A DNA stretch of 64,000 nt from Arthrobacter rhizosphaerae (GTDB lineage Bacteria; Actinomycetota; Actinomycetes; Actinomycetales; Micrococcaceae): NCBI RefSeq assembly GCF_023062595.1, contig NZ_JALLAN010000015.1, positions 80,412-144,411 of the forward strand. The letters run 5' to 3'. The notes under the pieces were generated by a model. It was not told where the DNA came from and searched no databases. It saw nothing but the letters and a program-made list of their open reading frames with translations. Position 1 is the stretch's first letter. Each line of letters begins with the position of its first letter. The translations under genes were made by a program, and so were the position numbers. Of this stretch, positions 45,045 through 53,992 are shown piece after piece.

Positions 45045-46031
45045 TCACCACAGTCCGTTGCCGGTCACGCGCTTGGAGGCGGTGTTGACGGCGAGGAGCA
45101 GGATGAGGTTGATGACGGAGTTGAATAGCCCGATCGCCGTCGCGAGGCTGAAATCGGCGCTGAGTAGGCCGATCTTGTAGGTGTAGGTCGCAATAATCTC
45201 CGACTGGGTGAGATTAAGCGGGTTCTGGAGCAGGAACGCTTTCTCGAAGCCGATAGCCATGACGCCGCCGACACTCAGGATCATCACGACCACGATCGTC
45301 GGAGCAATGCCAGGCAGATCGATGTGCCAGATCTTCTGCAGGCGGTTTGCCCCGTCCAGGCGGGCGGCCTCATACAGGCTCGTGTCGATTCCTGCCAGGG
45401 CGGCCATGAAGATGATCGCGGAGTACCCTGCGGTCTGCCAGATGTCGCTCCAGACATAGACGTGCCGGAAGGAGTCGGGGTTGGCCAGGAGGTTGGTGGA
45501 CTGGCCGAAGAAGCCGAGGAAATCGGCCATGAACCCGATCCGCGGCGAGAAGATCAGGATGAGCATCGAGACGACGATAACCGTCGAGAGGAAGTAGGGC
45601 GCATAGGTGACGAGCTGGACGGTCCGCTTGAAGAAGCGCAGCCGCACTTCGTTGAGCGCCAAGGCCAGGATGACCGGGATGGGAAACCCGGCCAGGAAGC
45701 CGTACAAGCTCAGCATCAGCGTGTTGCGGATAAGGTCCCAGGCGACCGGGTTGGCGAAGAACCGCTCGAAGTGCTCGAACCCGACCCAGGGGCTGCCCCA
45801 GATTCCGCCGACCACGTTGTAGTCCTTGAACGCGATCACGTTGTTCGCCATCGGGATGTAGCTGAAGATGACGAAGTGCGCCACAGGGAGGATGAGCAGT
45901 ACGTAGAGCTGCCAGTGCCGCCGCACACTACGTAAGCGTCGTTGTCGTCGGCTCGGCATTCTGGCCTCGCTCGCGCCTGGGGGTGCCGCTCCGCCGTGAT
46001 CGAGCACGGCAATCATCTTCGTTGACATCAT
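45045..46031 (-). CDS. ABC sugar transporter permease, LplB type (second importer)
   Basis: A 328-residue subunit, the first gene of the operon. The membrane part opens with HWQLYVLLILPVAHFVIFSY and the EAA loop is TSLYEAARLDGANRLQKIWH. Two consecutive ATG codons (46031 and 46028) follow GGGAG; either could be used. It is divergent from a LacI gene with 91 bp between, where symmetrical -10 elements are seen. Confidence 0.92.
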   Translation of the reverse strand: MMSTKMIAVLDHGGAAPPGASEARMPSRRQRRLRSVRRHWQLYVLLILPVAHFVIFSYIPMANNVIAFKDYNVVGGIWGSPWVGFEHFERFFANPVAWDLIRNTLMLSLYGFLAGFPIPVILALALNEVRLRFFKRTVQLVTYAPYFLSTVIVVSMLILIFSPRIGFMADFLGFFGQSTNLLANPDSFRHVYVWSDIWQTAGYSAIIFMAALAGIDTSLYEAARLDGANRLQKIWHIDLPGIAPTIVVVMILSVGGVMAIGFEKAFLLQNPLNLTQSEIIATYTYKIGLLSADFSLATAIGLFNSVINLILLLAVNTASKRVTGNGLW

Positions 46032-46073
46032 CGCTCCCTTGCTAGCGGGATATCGTTATCCTGCCTCTGCCCC

Positions 46074-46116
46074 ACTATAGAGCGCAATCGTTTGTTCACA
46101 CAAGATCGTTTATAGT
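46074..46116. promoter_or_regulatory. divergent promoters for the second importer and its LacI regulator
   Basis: The same -10 hexamer TATAGT occurs on the minus strand at 46079-46074 and on the plus strand at 46111-46116, facing outward. On the minus strand TTGTGT (46103-46098) is an 18-bp-spaced -35. On the plus strand only six bases lie between TATAGT and the GTG start of the LacI gene, so that transcript should be leaderless. Between them are two ATCGTTT direct copies (46088 and 46105), which may be LacI half-sites. Confidence 0.6.
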
Positions 46117-46122
46117 GGACCC

Positions 46123-47121
46123 GTGGTGAGCTTGAGTGATGTAGCCGGACGGGCGGGCGTTTCCGTGTCGGTCGCATCTCGCGCGCTCTCGGGGGATCCC
46201 GCGGCGAGGCTGAGTGAAACCACCCGCCGACGAGTCCGCAAGGCGGCCGACGAGCTCGCTTACCGGCCCAATCACGCCGGGAGATCCCTCCGCCGCGCAC
46301 GGACCGACGTCATCGCGCTGATTGTCCCGGATGTGACCAACGCGCTGTTCGCTGAGCTCACACGAGGAGCGGACGCGGAGGCTGCCTCGCGCGGACTAGC
46401 GGTGCTCCTGGGTCGGGGCGATGACACCGCAACAGGGCTGGTCCTCGCCGAGCGTCTCTTGGCCGAGGGGCGCGTCGATGGTGTGATCCTCCAGCCCCGC
46501 GACGGTACAGACCCCCAGGACCTGCTGTCGCTGGCCGGGGCTGCGGCGCCCGTAGTCATAGTCCACGATGAGGTTGCAGGCGCAAGCGCGGTACTTCTCG
46601 ACGATGCGGCGGCCGCGATCGCAGCCGTCGATTACCTGGTGGAGCGCGGACGGCAGCGCATTGCGCTGATCGGCGGAATCGAGGCGTCGTCCAGTGCCCG
46701 ACGCCGTGAAGCCGGCTTCCGTTTCGCGCTCGCCGCGTCAGGAGTGCCGCTCCAGGAACAGTGGATCACGCGGCTGGGATACGGCCCTGAGAACGGACGA
46801 GAGGCAATGGGGCAGCTTCTGAGCTCCGACGAACCACCGGACGCAGTGGTGGTCGCGAATGTCAACGCTGGATTGGGTGCCCTGGCGGAAGCCGCGAGAC
46901 TCGGAGTCGCTGTTCCGCAGAGTGTCGCCGTCGTCGCGATCCACGACTCCTGGCCGGCCGCCTACGCTGTACCGGCACTCACCTGCGTCCGCACGCCTCT
47001 TTACGAGCTCGGCCGTGCCGCTGTCGCGGCATTGTCGGATCGCATAGCTGGCGGGGATCCCCAGGTTCTCCGCGTCTCCTCGCCCGCACCAGTAGTCGTT
47101 GCCCGAGCGTCGACGGGATAG
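46123..47121 (+). CDS. LacI family transcriptional regulator (second importer)
   Basis: A 332-residue LacI protein. The HTH is at residues 4-24 (LSDVAGRAGVSVSVASRALS), followed by the hinge (YRPNHAGRSLRRARTD) and the sensor domain. The GTG start at 46123 is leaderless by its place behind TATAGT. It is divergent from the importer permease and convergent with the next LacI gene, 19 bp between stops. The ligand is unknown; the local importer is the probable target. Confidence 0.9.
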   Translation: MVSLSDVAGRAGVSVSVASRALSGDPAARLSETTRRRVRKAADELAYRPNHAGRSLRRARTDVIALIVPDVTNALFAELTRGADAEAASRGLAVLLGRGDDTATGLVLAERLLAEGRVDGVILQPRDGTDPQDLLSLAGAAAPVVIVHDEVAGASAVLLDDAAAAIAAVDYLVERGRQRIALIGGIEASSSARRREAGFRFALAASGVPLQEQWITRLGYGPENGREAMGQLLSSDEPPDAVVVANVNAGLGALAEAARLGVAVPQSVAVVAIHDSWPAAYAVPALTCVRTPLYELGRAAVAALSDRIAGGDPQVLRVSSPAPVVVARASTG

Positions 47122-47140
47122 CTGATCGGCATGTCCTTGT

Positions 47141-48142
47141 TCATGCCGACTCTCGCTGGACGAGGGTGGTGGTGAGAATGGGCTGCCTGTCGACTTCGCG
47201 CCCTTGCAGCACCGCGAAGATGGTCTCTGCGGCGACGCGCCCCATTTCCTCCAGCGGCTGTCGGACTGTTGTGAGTGTTGGATCCATGGTGGTTGCGATA
47301 GCGACGTCATCGAAGCCGATCACCGCGACGTCGGACGGAACGCCTCGACCGGCGGCCTGGAGGACCCGAATCGCTCCGCTCGCCATGAGGTCGGAGGAGG
47401 CGAAGACGCCATCGAGGTCTGGATGTCGCTTGAGGAGGCGCGCCATCGCGGCTGAACCGCTCACAAGGGTGAACTCGCCATGCACGATCGGGCTGTGGTC
47501 GATTCCGAGCTGGGTGAGCTCGTCGCGCCAGCCCCTAATGCGTTCACGGGCGGGCTCCATGTCCGGCGGCCCGGCGATGATGCCAAGCCGGCGCCGGCCG
47601 GCATCAGCCAGGGCCCGCGCCGCGAGCCTGCCGCCTCCATAGTTATCAGAGTCGATCACGATCGCTTCGGGAGCGAGAGGAACGCGCGGGCGCCCAACCC
47701 ACGCGATGGGCACTGGCGAGTCGACGAGCGCCTGCGCCAGATGCGTGATCTCGTGTTGAAGGATAACAATCGCACCGTCTACGGCCCCAGAGCGCAGAAA
47801 CCGCGGTATGCGGTCGCCGTCATCGTTGTCGGCCGGCAAAAGGACGGGTTGGACCTCGCCGGCGTAGAGGCCCTTCGCAGCGCCCTTGAGCACGGAAGTG
47901 AAGAACGTACCCGTCAGGCTGTCCAGCTCGTTGAAGGCGACGATAAGCGCAATCGCCCCGGCCCGTCCGCCACGCAGCACTCGAGCGGCGCTGTTCGTCT
48001 CATAGCCCAGCTCCTTGGCGGCGCGCTCGACTGCCGCCGACATCCTGACGTCGACGTTGGTCTCGCCCGCCAGTACCCGCGCAGCCGTGGCGCGGGACAC
48101 GCCCGCAACCCGGGCAACATCCACCAGCGTGGGTCTTGTCAT
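47141..48142 (-). CDS. LacI family transcriptional regulator (third importer)
   Basis: A 333-residue LacI protein. The HTH is LVDVARVAGVSRATAARVLA at residues 6-25, with a linker YETNSAARVLRGG and the sugar-binding domain after it. The start has AGAAGGA six bases upstream. It is divergent from the third importer and GH3 gene; the 297-bp gap between 48143 and 48439 carries AGAGATCG-type repeats that it may bind. Only about 30 percent of positions appear shared by eye with the neighbouring LacI protein, so they are not recent copies. Confidence 0.9.
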   Translation of the reverse strand: MTRPTLVDVARVAGVSRATAARVLAGETNVDVRMSAAVERAAKELGYETNSAARVLRGGRAGAIALIVAFNELDSLTGTFFTSVLKGAAKGLYAGEVQPVLLPADNDDGDRIPRFLRSGAVDGAIVILQHEITHLAQALVDSPVPIAWVGRPRVPLAPEAIVIDSDNYGGGRLAARALADAGRRRLGIIAGPPDMEPARERIRGWRDELTQLGIDHSPIVHGEFTLVSGSAAMARLLKRHPDLDGVFASSDLMASGAIRVLQAAGRGVPSDVAVIGFDDVAIATTMDPTLTTVRQPLEEMGRVAAETIFAVLQGREVDRQPILTTTLVQRESA

Positions 48143-48291
48143 TGTGCATCCTTCTGAGGATCTGTCGATGATGGGCCTCGTGAGTCCGAGCGTTGCCAGG
48201 AGCTCCAGGCTTCGATCTCCAGATTCCCACGAGAATGAGTCCTCGTCAGCCGAACCCGCCCATTTAGCGGAATTTTGTTTTGCTCAGTATA

Positions 48292-48382
48292 GAGATCGAT
48301 CCTTCCACAGGAAAAGGGTTGGCAATTGACTCTTGTCTGAGCGTGAGACGCAAGCTACTCTGATCCCCAGAGATCGTTCTCT
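48292..48382. promoter_or_regulatory. two AGAGATCG-type sites upstream of the third importer
   Basis: AGAGA-TCGT-TCTCT (48369-48382) is a dyad with perfect 5-bp arms. AGAGATCGATCC (from 48292) repeats its left part. Both lie in the 297-bp gap between the divergent LacI gene and the lipoprotein start at 48440, in which no gene is seen. Confidence 0.5.
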
Positions 48383-48439
48383 CACTCGGGAATCTGAAGC
48401 TCCGAGATGTCTTGCAATCCCCAAAGAAGAGGAATTGTC

Positions 48440-49711
48440 GTGAAAAGAAGTTTGACGGCGATAGTCGCCACAGCAGCAGCACTTGCCGTCGCTTTGACCG
48501 GATGCGCGTCCGGCGGGAGTGGCACATCGGCTGGCCCGAACGCCGAGGTCTCCTTCTGGTCCTTCACCGGGATCAACGCGAAGGACAGCGTCAACGAGTA
48601 CATCAAGAAAGTGCCCGACGCCAAGGTCAAGCTGACCGAGGTCGGCAGCACGACCGAGACTGCGACCGCCCTCACCGCCGCGTTGGCCGGGGGCAAGGTC
48701 CCCGACCTCGTCATGATCCAGAATGACGACTTGCCCAAGTTCGTCGAGAACAGCTCCAACTTCCTCGATCTGCGCAAGCTCGGAGGCGACGACATAGCCG
48801 ATGACTATCTCGGCTGGGCGGCCGATGCTGCGACGGCGACGGACGGCTCCGTCATTGGCATCCCGACGGACGTCGGAGGACTGGGCTTCGCATACCGCGC
48901 AGACCTCTTTGAGCAGGCCGGTCTGCCGACAGACCCCGACGAGGTCGCTGCAATGTGGAAGGACTGGACATCGTTCATCGCCATGGGGGAGAAGTACACG
49001 GCAGCCACCGGTAAGCCGTTCGTGGACAATATCGAAACCAGCGTTTTCTTCTCGACCGTCAACCAGGTCAGCGAGAAGTACTATTCGCCCGAAGGGGCCC
49101 TCGTCTACGATACGAACCCTCAGGTGAAAGACGCTTTCGATATCGCCGTGAAAACCCATGACGCCGGCATCAGTGCAGGTATCGCCGCATGGTCCTCCGG
49201 GTGGGCTCCAGGCCGCGCGAACGGTGCCTTCGCCGTGACCATCGCACCTTCATGGATCCTCTCGGGCATCAAGACCGATGCCCCTGACACCGCGGGCAAG
49301 TGGCGCATTGCCAGCGTACCCGGCGTCGGCGGTAACTGGGGTGGCAGCGTTATCGCCATCCCGGCCCGCGCCGAGCACCCCGAGGCCGCCTGGCAGTACA
49401 TCAAAACGATGATGTCAGCCGAGGGCCAAGCGGATCACTTCGCGCAATCGGGCACCTTCCCGGCCGCGGCCTCCGCCGTCGAAAGCCAGGCAGTCCTCGA
49501 CTACACCGACCCGTTCTTCGGAGACTCGAAGATCGGCAAGGTTATGGCCACCTCGGTCCAGCAGTTCCCGTCGTTCTACAACGGCCCAGACACTACTCCC
49601 ATCAACGGCGCGCTCCTCAATACCCTCGTCCAGCTGGAAACCGGCGGCGTCACCTCCGATAAGGCCTGGACCACCGCCCTCGACACGGCTAAGCAGGCCA
49701 TCGGCGGCTGA
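48440..49711 (+). CDS. ABC transporter sugar-binding lipoprotein (third importer)
   Basis: A 423-residue lipoprotein of the ordinary MalE-like size, smaller than the other two. The signal is MKRSLTAIVATAAALAVALT then GC, with lipidated Cys22. The GTG start at 48440 has AGAGGAA eight bases before it. The fold cues are WSFTGINAKDSVNEYI at the N-lobe and AIPARAEHPEAAWQYIKTM near the C-lobe. It heads a four-gene operon with two permeases and a GH3 enzyme. The ligand is probably a beta-linked di- or oligosaccharide that the GH3 enzyme cuts; this is inferred. Confidence 0.92.
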   Translation: MKRSLTAIVATAAALAVALTGCASGGSGTSAGPNAEVSFWSFTGINAKDSVNEYIKKVPDAKVKLTEVGSTTETATALTAALAGGKVPDLVMIQNDDLPKFVENSSNFLDLRKLGGDDIADDYLGWAADAATATDGSVIGIPTDVGGLGFAYRADLFEQAGLPTDPDEVAAMWKDWTSFIAMGEKYTAATGKPFVDNIETSVFFSTVNQVSEKYYSPEGALVYDTNPQVKDAFDIAVKTHDAGISAGIAAWSSGWAPGRANGAFAVTIAPSWILSGIKTDAPDTAGKWRIASVPGVGGNWGGSVIAIPARAEHPEAAWQYIKTMMSAEGQADHFAQSGTFPAAASAVESQAVLDYTDPFFGDSKIGKVMATSVQQFPSFYNGPDTTPINGALLNTLVQLETGGVTSDKAWTTALDTAKQAIGG

Positions 49712-49779
49712 CCATCCCACCTACCCGGGTGACCCGGCGCGGACAGCGCCGGGCTGCCCCTTCGACGGAGGTACCAACA

Positions 49780-50739
49780 GTGTCAACGGCGACAGCCACT
49801 CACCCTCAAAAACAGCGCAAAACCCCTGTTCAGAAAGCCACGCGGATCCTAAACCCGCTCTCGGAACGGATCGCACCCTACGCGTACATCGCGCCGTTCT
49901 TCATCATCTTCATCATCTTCGGACTTTTCCCGCTCCTTTTCACCTTCTACGTCTCGCTGTTCGACTGGAATCCCATCGGAAAGCAGACCTTCGTCGGCCT
50001 CGCGAACTTCGAGCAGCTCTTCGCCGACGGACGATTCTGGAATGCACTCCTCAACACGTTCGGGATCTTCCTGATCTCGACGATCCCGCAGCTGATCCTT
50101 GCGCTGTTTCTGGCACACTTGCTCAACCACGCGCGCCTGCGCTGGGCGAACTTCTTTCGCATGGCGCTGCTGGTGCCGTACATCACCTCCGTCGCAGCGA
50201 CCGCGATCGTATTCGCGCAGATCTTCGACAGGAACTTTGGCCTCATCAACTGGGTGCTCGGGCTGTTCGGGCTCCCTGCGGTGAACTTCCTCGCGACCAA
50301 CTACGGCTCCTGGATCCTTATCTCCACAATGGTCATGTGGCGCTGGTTCGGGTACAACACCCTGCTCTACCTGGCCGGGCTGCAGTCAATGCCCCGGGAG
50401 ATGTTCGAGGCGGCCTCCGTCGACGGCGCTTCGAGCTGGCAGCAGTTCTGGCACCTGACCATCCCGTCGCTTCGCCCCATCATCGTCTTTACAGTCATCA
50501 TGTCCACCATCGGCGGACTGCAAATCTTCACGGAGCCGCTTCTTGCATCGCCCGAATCGGGCCTCACTTGCGGCGCGGGCCGACAATGCCAGACACTGGC
50601 TCTCTTTCTCTACGAGCAGGGCTTCGGCCTGTTCAAGTTCGGTTACGGCTCCGCGATCGGCGTCGTCCTGTTCGTGATCGTCGTTCTCGTATCGCTCCTC
50701 AACTTCTTCCTCTCCACACGTACGAGAAAGGCCAGCTGA
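49780..50739 (+). CDS. ABC sugar transporter permease, MalF/UgpA type (third importer)
   Basis: A 319-residue subunit with six helices. Residues 35-70 open the membrane part (PYAYIAPFFIIFIIFGLFPL). The EAA loop is REMFEAASVDGASSWQQFWH. The GTG start at 49780 is chosen for GGAGG eight bases upstream. The stop overlaps the next start (TGATG). There are four Cys-containing extracytoplasmic residues near TCGAGRQCQTL, a feature often seen in cellobiose/xylobiose-type permeases. Confidence 0.9.
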   Translation: MSTATATHPQKQRKTPVQKATRILNPLSERIAPYAYIAPFFIIFIIFGLFPLLFTFYVSLFDWNPIGKQTFVGLANFEQLFADGRFWNALLNTFGIFLISTIPQLILALFLAHLLNHARLRWANFFRMALLVPYITSVAATAIVFAQIFDRNFGLINWVLGLFGLPAVNFLATNYGSWILISTMVMWRWFGYNTLLYLAGLQSMPREMFEAASVDGASSWQQFWHLTIPSLRPIIVFTVIMSTIGGLQIFTEPLLASPESGLTCGAGRQCQTLALFLYEQGFGLFKFGYGSAIGVVLFVIVVLVSLLNFFLSTRTRKAS

Positions 50740-51644
50740 TGTCCGATGTAATCGATCAGGTTCTCCCGCAGGCGCCGGCCAAACCCGGAGGTAAACCGAT
50801 CCGCCTCCCCAAGCGTCGCGGCACGGCCGGTAGAATCGGCTGGCCCGTGTACGTGTTCCTCGGGCTCTCCGTTGTCGTGTCGGTTTTCCCGCTGTACTAC
50901 ATGTTCGTCATTGCGTCCGCGGGAGCCACGGCCGTGACCTCGATCCCGCCACGACTGTATCCGGGCACGCAGTTCTTCGACATCGCCGCCAAGGTGTTCG
51001 ACACCGTCCCGTTCTTCGCCTCGCTGATCAACAGCGTATTCGTCTCGCTCACCATCGCCGTCGTTTCCGCAATCATGTGCGCAATGGCGGGCTTTGCCTT
51101 CGCCAAACTGCAGTTCCCCGGCCGGAATCTGTTGTTCCTCATCGTCCTGCTGACGATGACAGTCCCTGCGCAGCTCAGTGTGATCCCGCAGTATCTGATC
51201 GTGTCCGGGCTTGGCTGGGTGGACACGCTGCAAGCCATCATTGTGCCTGGACTGGCCAGCGCGTTCGGCATCTTCTGGATGCGTCAACATATGGCGACCA
51301 CCGTCAGCGACGAGCTCATTCAGTCCGCCCGCCTCGACGGTGCCAATTCGTGGCAGCTGTTCTGGGCCATCGCGTTCCCGGTGGTGCGCCCTGCCGCGTT
51401 CGTGCTCGGGCTGATCACGTTCACCTCGGTGTGGAACGACTTCATGTGGCCGTTCATCGTCCTGAAATCGCCGGAGCTGTTCACCGTGCAGATCGCGCTC
51501 AAGCAACTTCAAGCCAACCGTACGATTGATGTGGCTCTGGCCATGGGCGGATCGTTCCTGGCAACCCTGCCGCTGCTGGTTGTGTTCTTTTTCGTGGGCC
51601 GGCGCATGGTGTCGGGGATCATGGATGGGGCGTTCAAGGGCTGA
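50739..51644 (+). CDS. ABC sugar transporter permease, MalG/UgpE type (third importer)
   Basis: A 301-residue subunit with six helices and the EAA loop DELIQSARLDGANSWQLFWA. Its ATG overlaps the previous stop and its stop overlaps the GH3 start (TGATG at both joins), so all three are translationally coupled. The first 28 residues are a polar, proline-rich cytoplasmic tail. No ATPase gene is present in the operon. Confidence 0.92.
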   Translation: MSDVIDQVLPQAPAKPGGKPIRLPKRRGTAGRIGWPVYVFLGLSVVVSVFPLYYMFVIASAGATAVTSIPPRLYPGTQFFDIAAKVFDTVPFFASLINSVFVSLTIAVVSAIMCAMAGFAFAKLQFPGRNLLFLIVLLTMTVPAQLSVIPQYLIVSGLGWVDTLQAIIVPGLASAFGIFWMRQHMATTVSDELIQSARLDGANSWQLFWAIAFPVVRPAAFVLGLITFTSVWNDFMWPFIVLKSPELFTVQIALKQLQANRTIDVALAMGGSFLATLPLLVVFFFVGRRMVSGIMDGAFKG

Positions 51645-53992
51645 TGCTGCACGATGCCTCCACAACCCCTACATTGTCAGACACCGGTCCAACCGATACC
51701 CCCGGCAAAGGCTGGCGGGACCAGTCGCTTCCTCCCGGGGAACGCGCCCGCCTGCTTACCGCCGAGCTGACCCTTGAAGAGAAAGCGGCCCAACTCGGAT
51801 CCATCTGGCTAACGGATTCGGCCGATGACTTCGCGCCAAAGTTGGAGCATGTTGGTGGATCCGCCAGCGATCCTTTCGAGGGTGGGCTCGGCCAGCTCAC
51901 TCGCGTCTTCGGCACGGAGCCGGTCACCGTGGCGGAGGGAGTGCGCCGCTTGCGCGAGCTGCAGGAGCGCATAGTCGCCTCCAACCGGCTTGGTATTCCT
52001 GCAATCGCGCACGAAGAGTGCCTCACCGGACTTGCGGCCTACGGCGCGACTGCCTTCCCGACGCCGCTTGCCTGGGCAGCGACGTTCGATGAGGAACTGA
52101 TCCGGCAGATGGCGGAAGCGATCGGCTCCGACATGCGCGCACTCGGCATCCACCAGGGACTCGCCCCCGTCGTCGATGTTGTCAAGGACTACCGCTGGGG
52201 CCGGGTCGAGGAGACCCTCGGCGAAGACCCCTACGTCGTTTCGCAGATCGGTGCCGCGTACGTCGCGGGACTGGAGAGCACGGGGATCATTTCGACGCTG
52301 AAGCACTTCGCCGGGTACGCGGCTTCCCGCGGTGCCCGCAATCACGGCCCCGTCAGCATGGGTCCGCGCGAGTTCGCTGACACCGTGCTGCCTCCATTTG
52401 AGGCCGCACTGCGGCATGGAGGCGCCCGCAGTGTCATGACGTCCTACACAGATATCGACGGGGTGCCGAGCAGCTCTAACCGGCACCTGCTGACGACGTT
52501 GCTGCGCGAGCGTTGGGGTTTCGAGGGCACTGTGGTCACCGACTACTGGGCTGTTCCGTTCCTTTCCGTAATGCATCATGTAGCGGCGGACACTGCTGAA
52601 GCGGGCCGGCTGGCCCTGTGCGCGGGAGTCGACGTCGAACTTCCGCAGACAGCAGCTTACGGCGAGTTGCCGCGCTTGATCCGGGAGGGCGTCGTCGACG
52701 AGCGCGACCTCGACCGCTCGGTGCAGCGCCACCTCCGGCACAAGTTCGAGGTGGGGCTGTTCGACGACGGGCCGCTGGTCCCGGCCGATGCTGAAAGCGT
52801 GGATCTTGACAGCAGCCGCAATCGGGAGATCTCCTCACGCATCGCCGAGGAGTCGGTAGTGCTGCTGCGCGATGAGGATGCACTGGCGCTTCTCCGTTCG
52901 GGGAACATCGCGGTCCTCGGTCCGGCGGCCGACCAATTCCGCAGCCTTGTCGGCTGCTACGCGTTCCCGAACCATGTGCTTTCGAAACACCCCGGGCACG
53001 ACCTCGGCATCAAGATTCCGACGGTGCTGACAGCTATCCGCGAAGAGTTCGGAGCGGACCGCGTGCGGTTCGAGGCCGGAGGTGAGATCACCTCCGATGA
53101 CATCGTCGACGCAGCCTCCGCCGTTGCCGCGGCCGTTGCGCTCACTCGCAAGAGCGACGTGGCGGTCGTGGTCGTCGGCGACGTTGCCGGGCTATTTGGG
53201 GACGGCACCTCAGGTGAAGGCTGCGACGCCGCGGACCTTCGGTTGCCTGGCGGGCAGGACGCGCTTGTCACCGCCGTCCTCGACACGGGAGTGCCGACCC
53301 TCCTGGTCGTGTTGTCCGGTCGCCCGTATGCTCTGGGCGCCTACGAGAAAGCGCGAGCCATCGTCCAGGCGTTCTTCCCCGGGGCCGACGGCGCCGCCGC
53401 GGTTGCCGGAGTGCTCTCGGGCCGCGTTCCGCCAACAGGACGTCTGCCTGTGCAGATCCCGCGCCATCCCTCCATCTCGACGACGTACCTGCAGCCGGCG
53501 CTCGGGCTCTCGAATCCCGGGATCACCGCCCTGGACAACACGCCGCTGTACCCGTTTGGGTTCGGGCTCACCCGGGGTGCAATGGTCTACGAAACAATCA
53601 CCGCCGCCGCGAAGCTGGGCACTGCCGGCTCGCTCGACGTGGCGGTGAGGATACGCAATGACGGCGATGCCACCGTAGAGGTCGTCCAGCTCTACGTCGC
53701 CTTCCCCTCGGCGCCGGTAGTCCGCCCGGCCGTGCAACTCATCGGGTACGCCCGCGTCCTGATCGGGTCCGGTGAATCGCGGACGGTTTCCTTCCACCTG
53801 GACGCTGCCCGACTCGCAATAACAGGCGAAGACGGGGCGCTGGGAGTAGACCCGGGCCCGCTGCGGCTGATCGCCGGTCCATCGGCTGCCGATGCCGCCG
53901 TGACGGCTGAGGTGACCATCGTCGGCGAACGGCTGCTGCTGGCAGAGCGCGCACTGCGCACGCCATGGTCCATCAGCGCCTCTACCAGCTAG
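51644..53992 (+). CDS. GH3 beta-glycosidase (beta-glucosidase/xylosidase) of the third importer operon
   Basis: A 782-residue cytoplasmic enzyme with no signal peptide. The barrel has KHFAGYAASRGARN and the nucleophile Asp300 in EGTVVTDYWA. The second domain and the FnIII-like C-terminal domain follow without a PA14 or trefoil insertion. TDYWAV and SRGARNHGPVS are like those of beta-xylosidase/beta-glucosidase enzymes of soil actinobacteria. It is coupled to the importer by TGATG and so should cut the imported sugar. It ends in a CTAG shared with the convergent esterase stop. Confidence 0.92.
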   Translation: MLHDASTTPTLSDTGPTDTPGKGWRDQSLPPGERARLLTAELTLEEKAAQLGSIWLTDSADDFAPKLEHVGGSASDPFEGGLGQLTRVFGTEPVTVAEGVRRLRELQERIVASNRLGIPAIAHEECLTGLAAYGATAFPTPLAWAATFDEELIRQMAEAIGSDMRALGIHQGLAPVVDVVKDYRWGRVEETLGEDPYVVSQIGAAYVAGLESTGIISTLKHFAGYAASRGARNHGPVSMGPREFADTVLPPFEAALRHGGARSVMTSYTDIDGVPSSSNRHLLTTLLRERWGFEGTVVTDYWAVPFLSVMHHVAADTAEAGRLALCAGVDVELPQTAAYGELPRLIREGVVDERDLDRSVQRHLRHKFEVGLFDDGPLVPADAESVDLDSSRNREISSRIAEESVVLLRDEDALALLRSGNIAVLGPAADQFRSLVGCYAFPNHVLSKHPGHDLGIKIPTVLTAIREEFGADRVRFEAGGEITSDDIVDAASAVAAAVALTRKSDVAVVVVGDVAGLFGDGTSGEGCDAADLRLPGGQDALVTAVLDTGVPTLLVVLSGRPYALGAYEKARAIVQAFFPGADGAAAVAGVLSGRVPPTGRLPVQIPRHPSISTTYLQPALGLSNPGITALDNTPLYPFGFGLTRGAMVYETITAAAKLGTAGSLDVAVRIRNDGDATVEVVQLYVAFPSAPVVRPAVQLIGYARVLIGSGESRTVSFHLDAARLAITGEDGALGVDPGPLRLIAGPSAADAAVTAEVTIVGERLLLAERALRTPWSISASTS

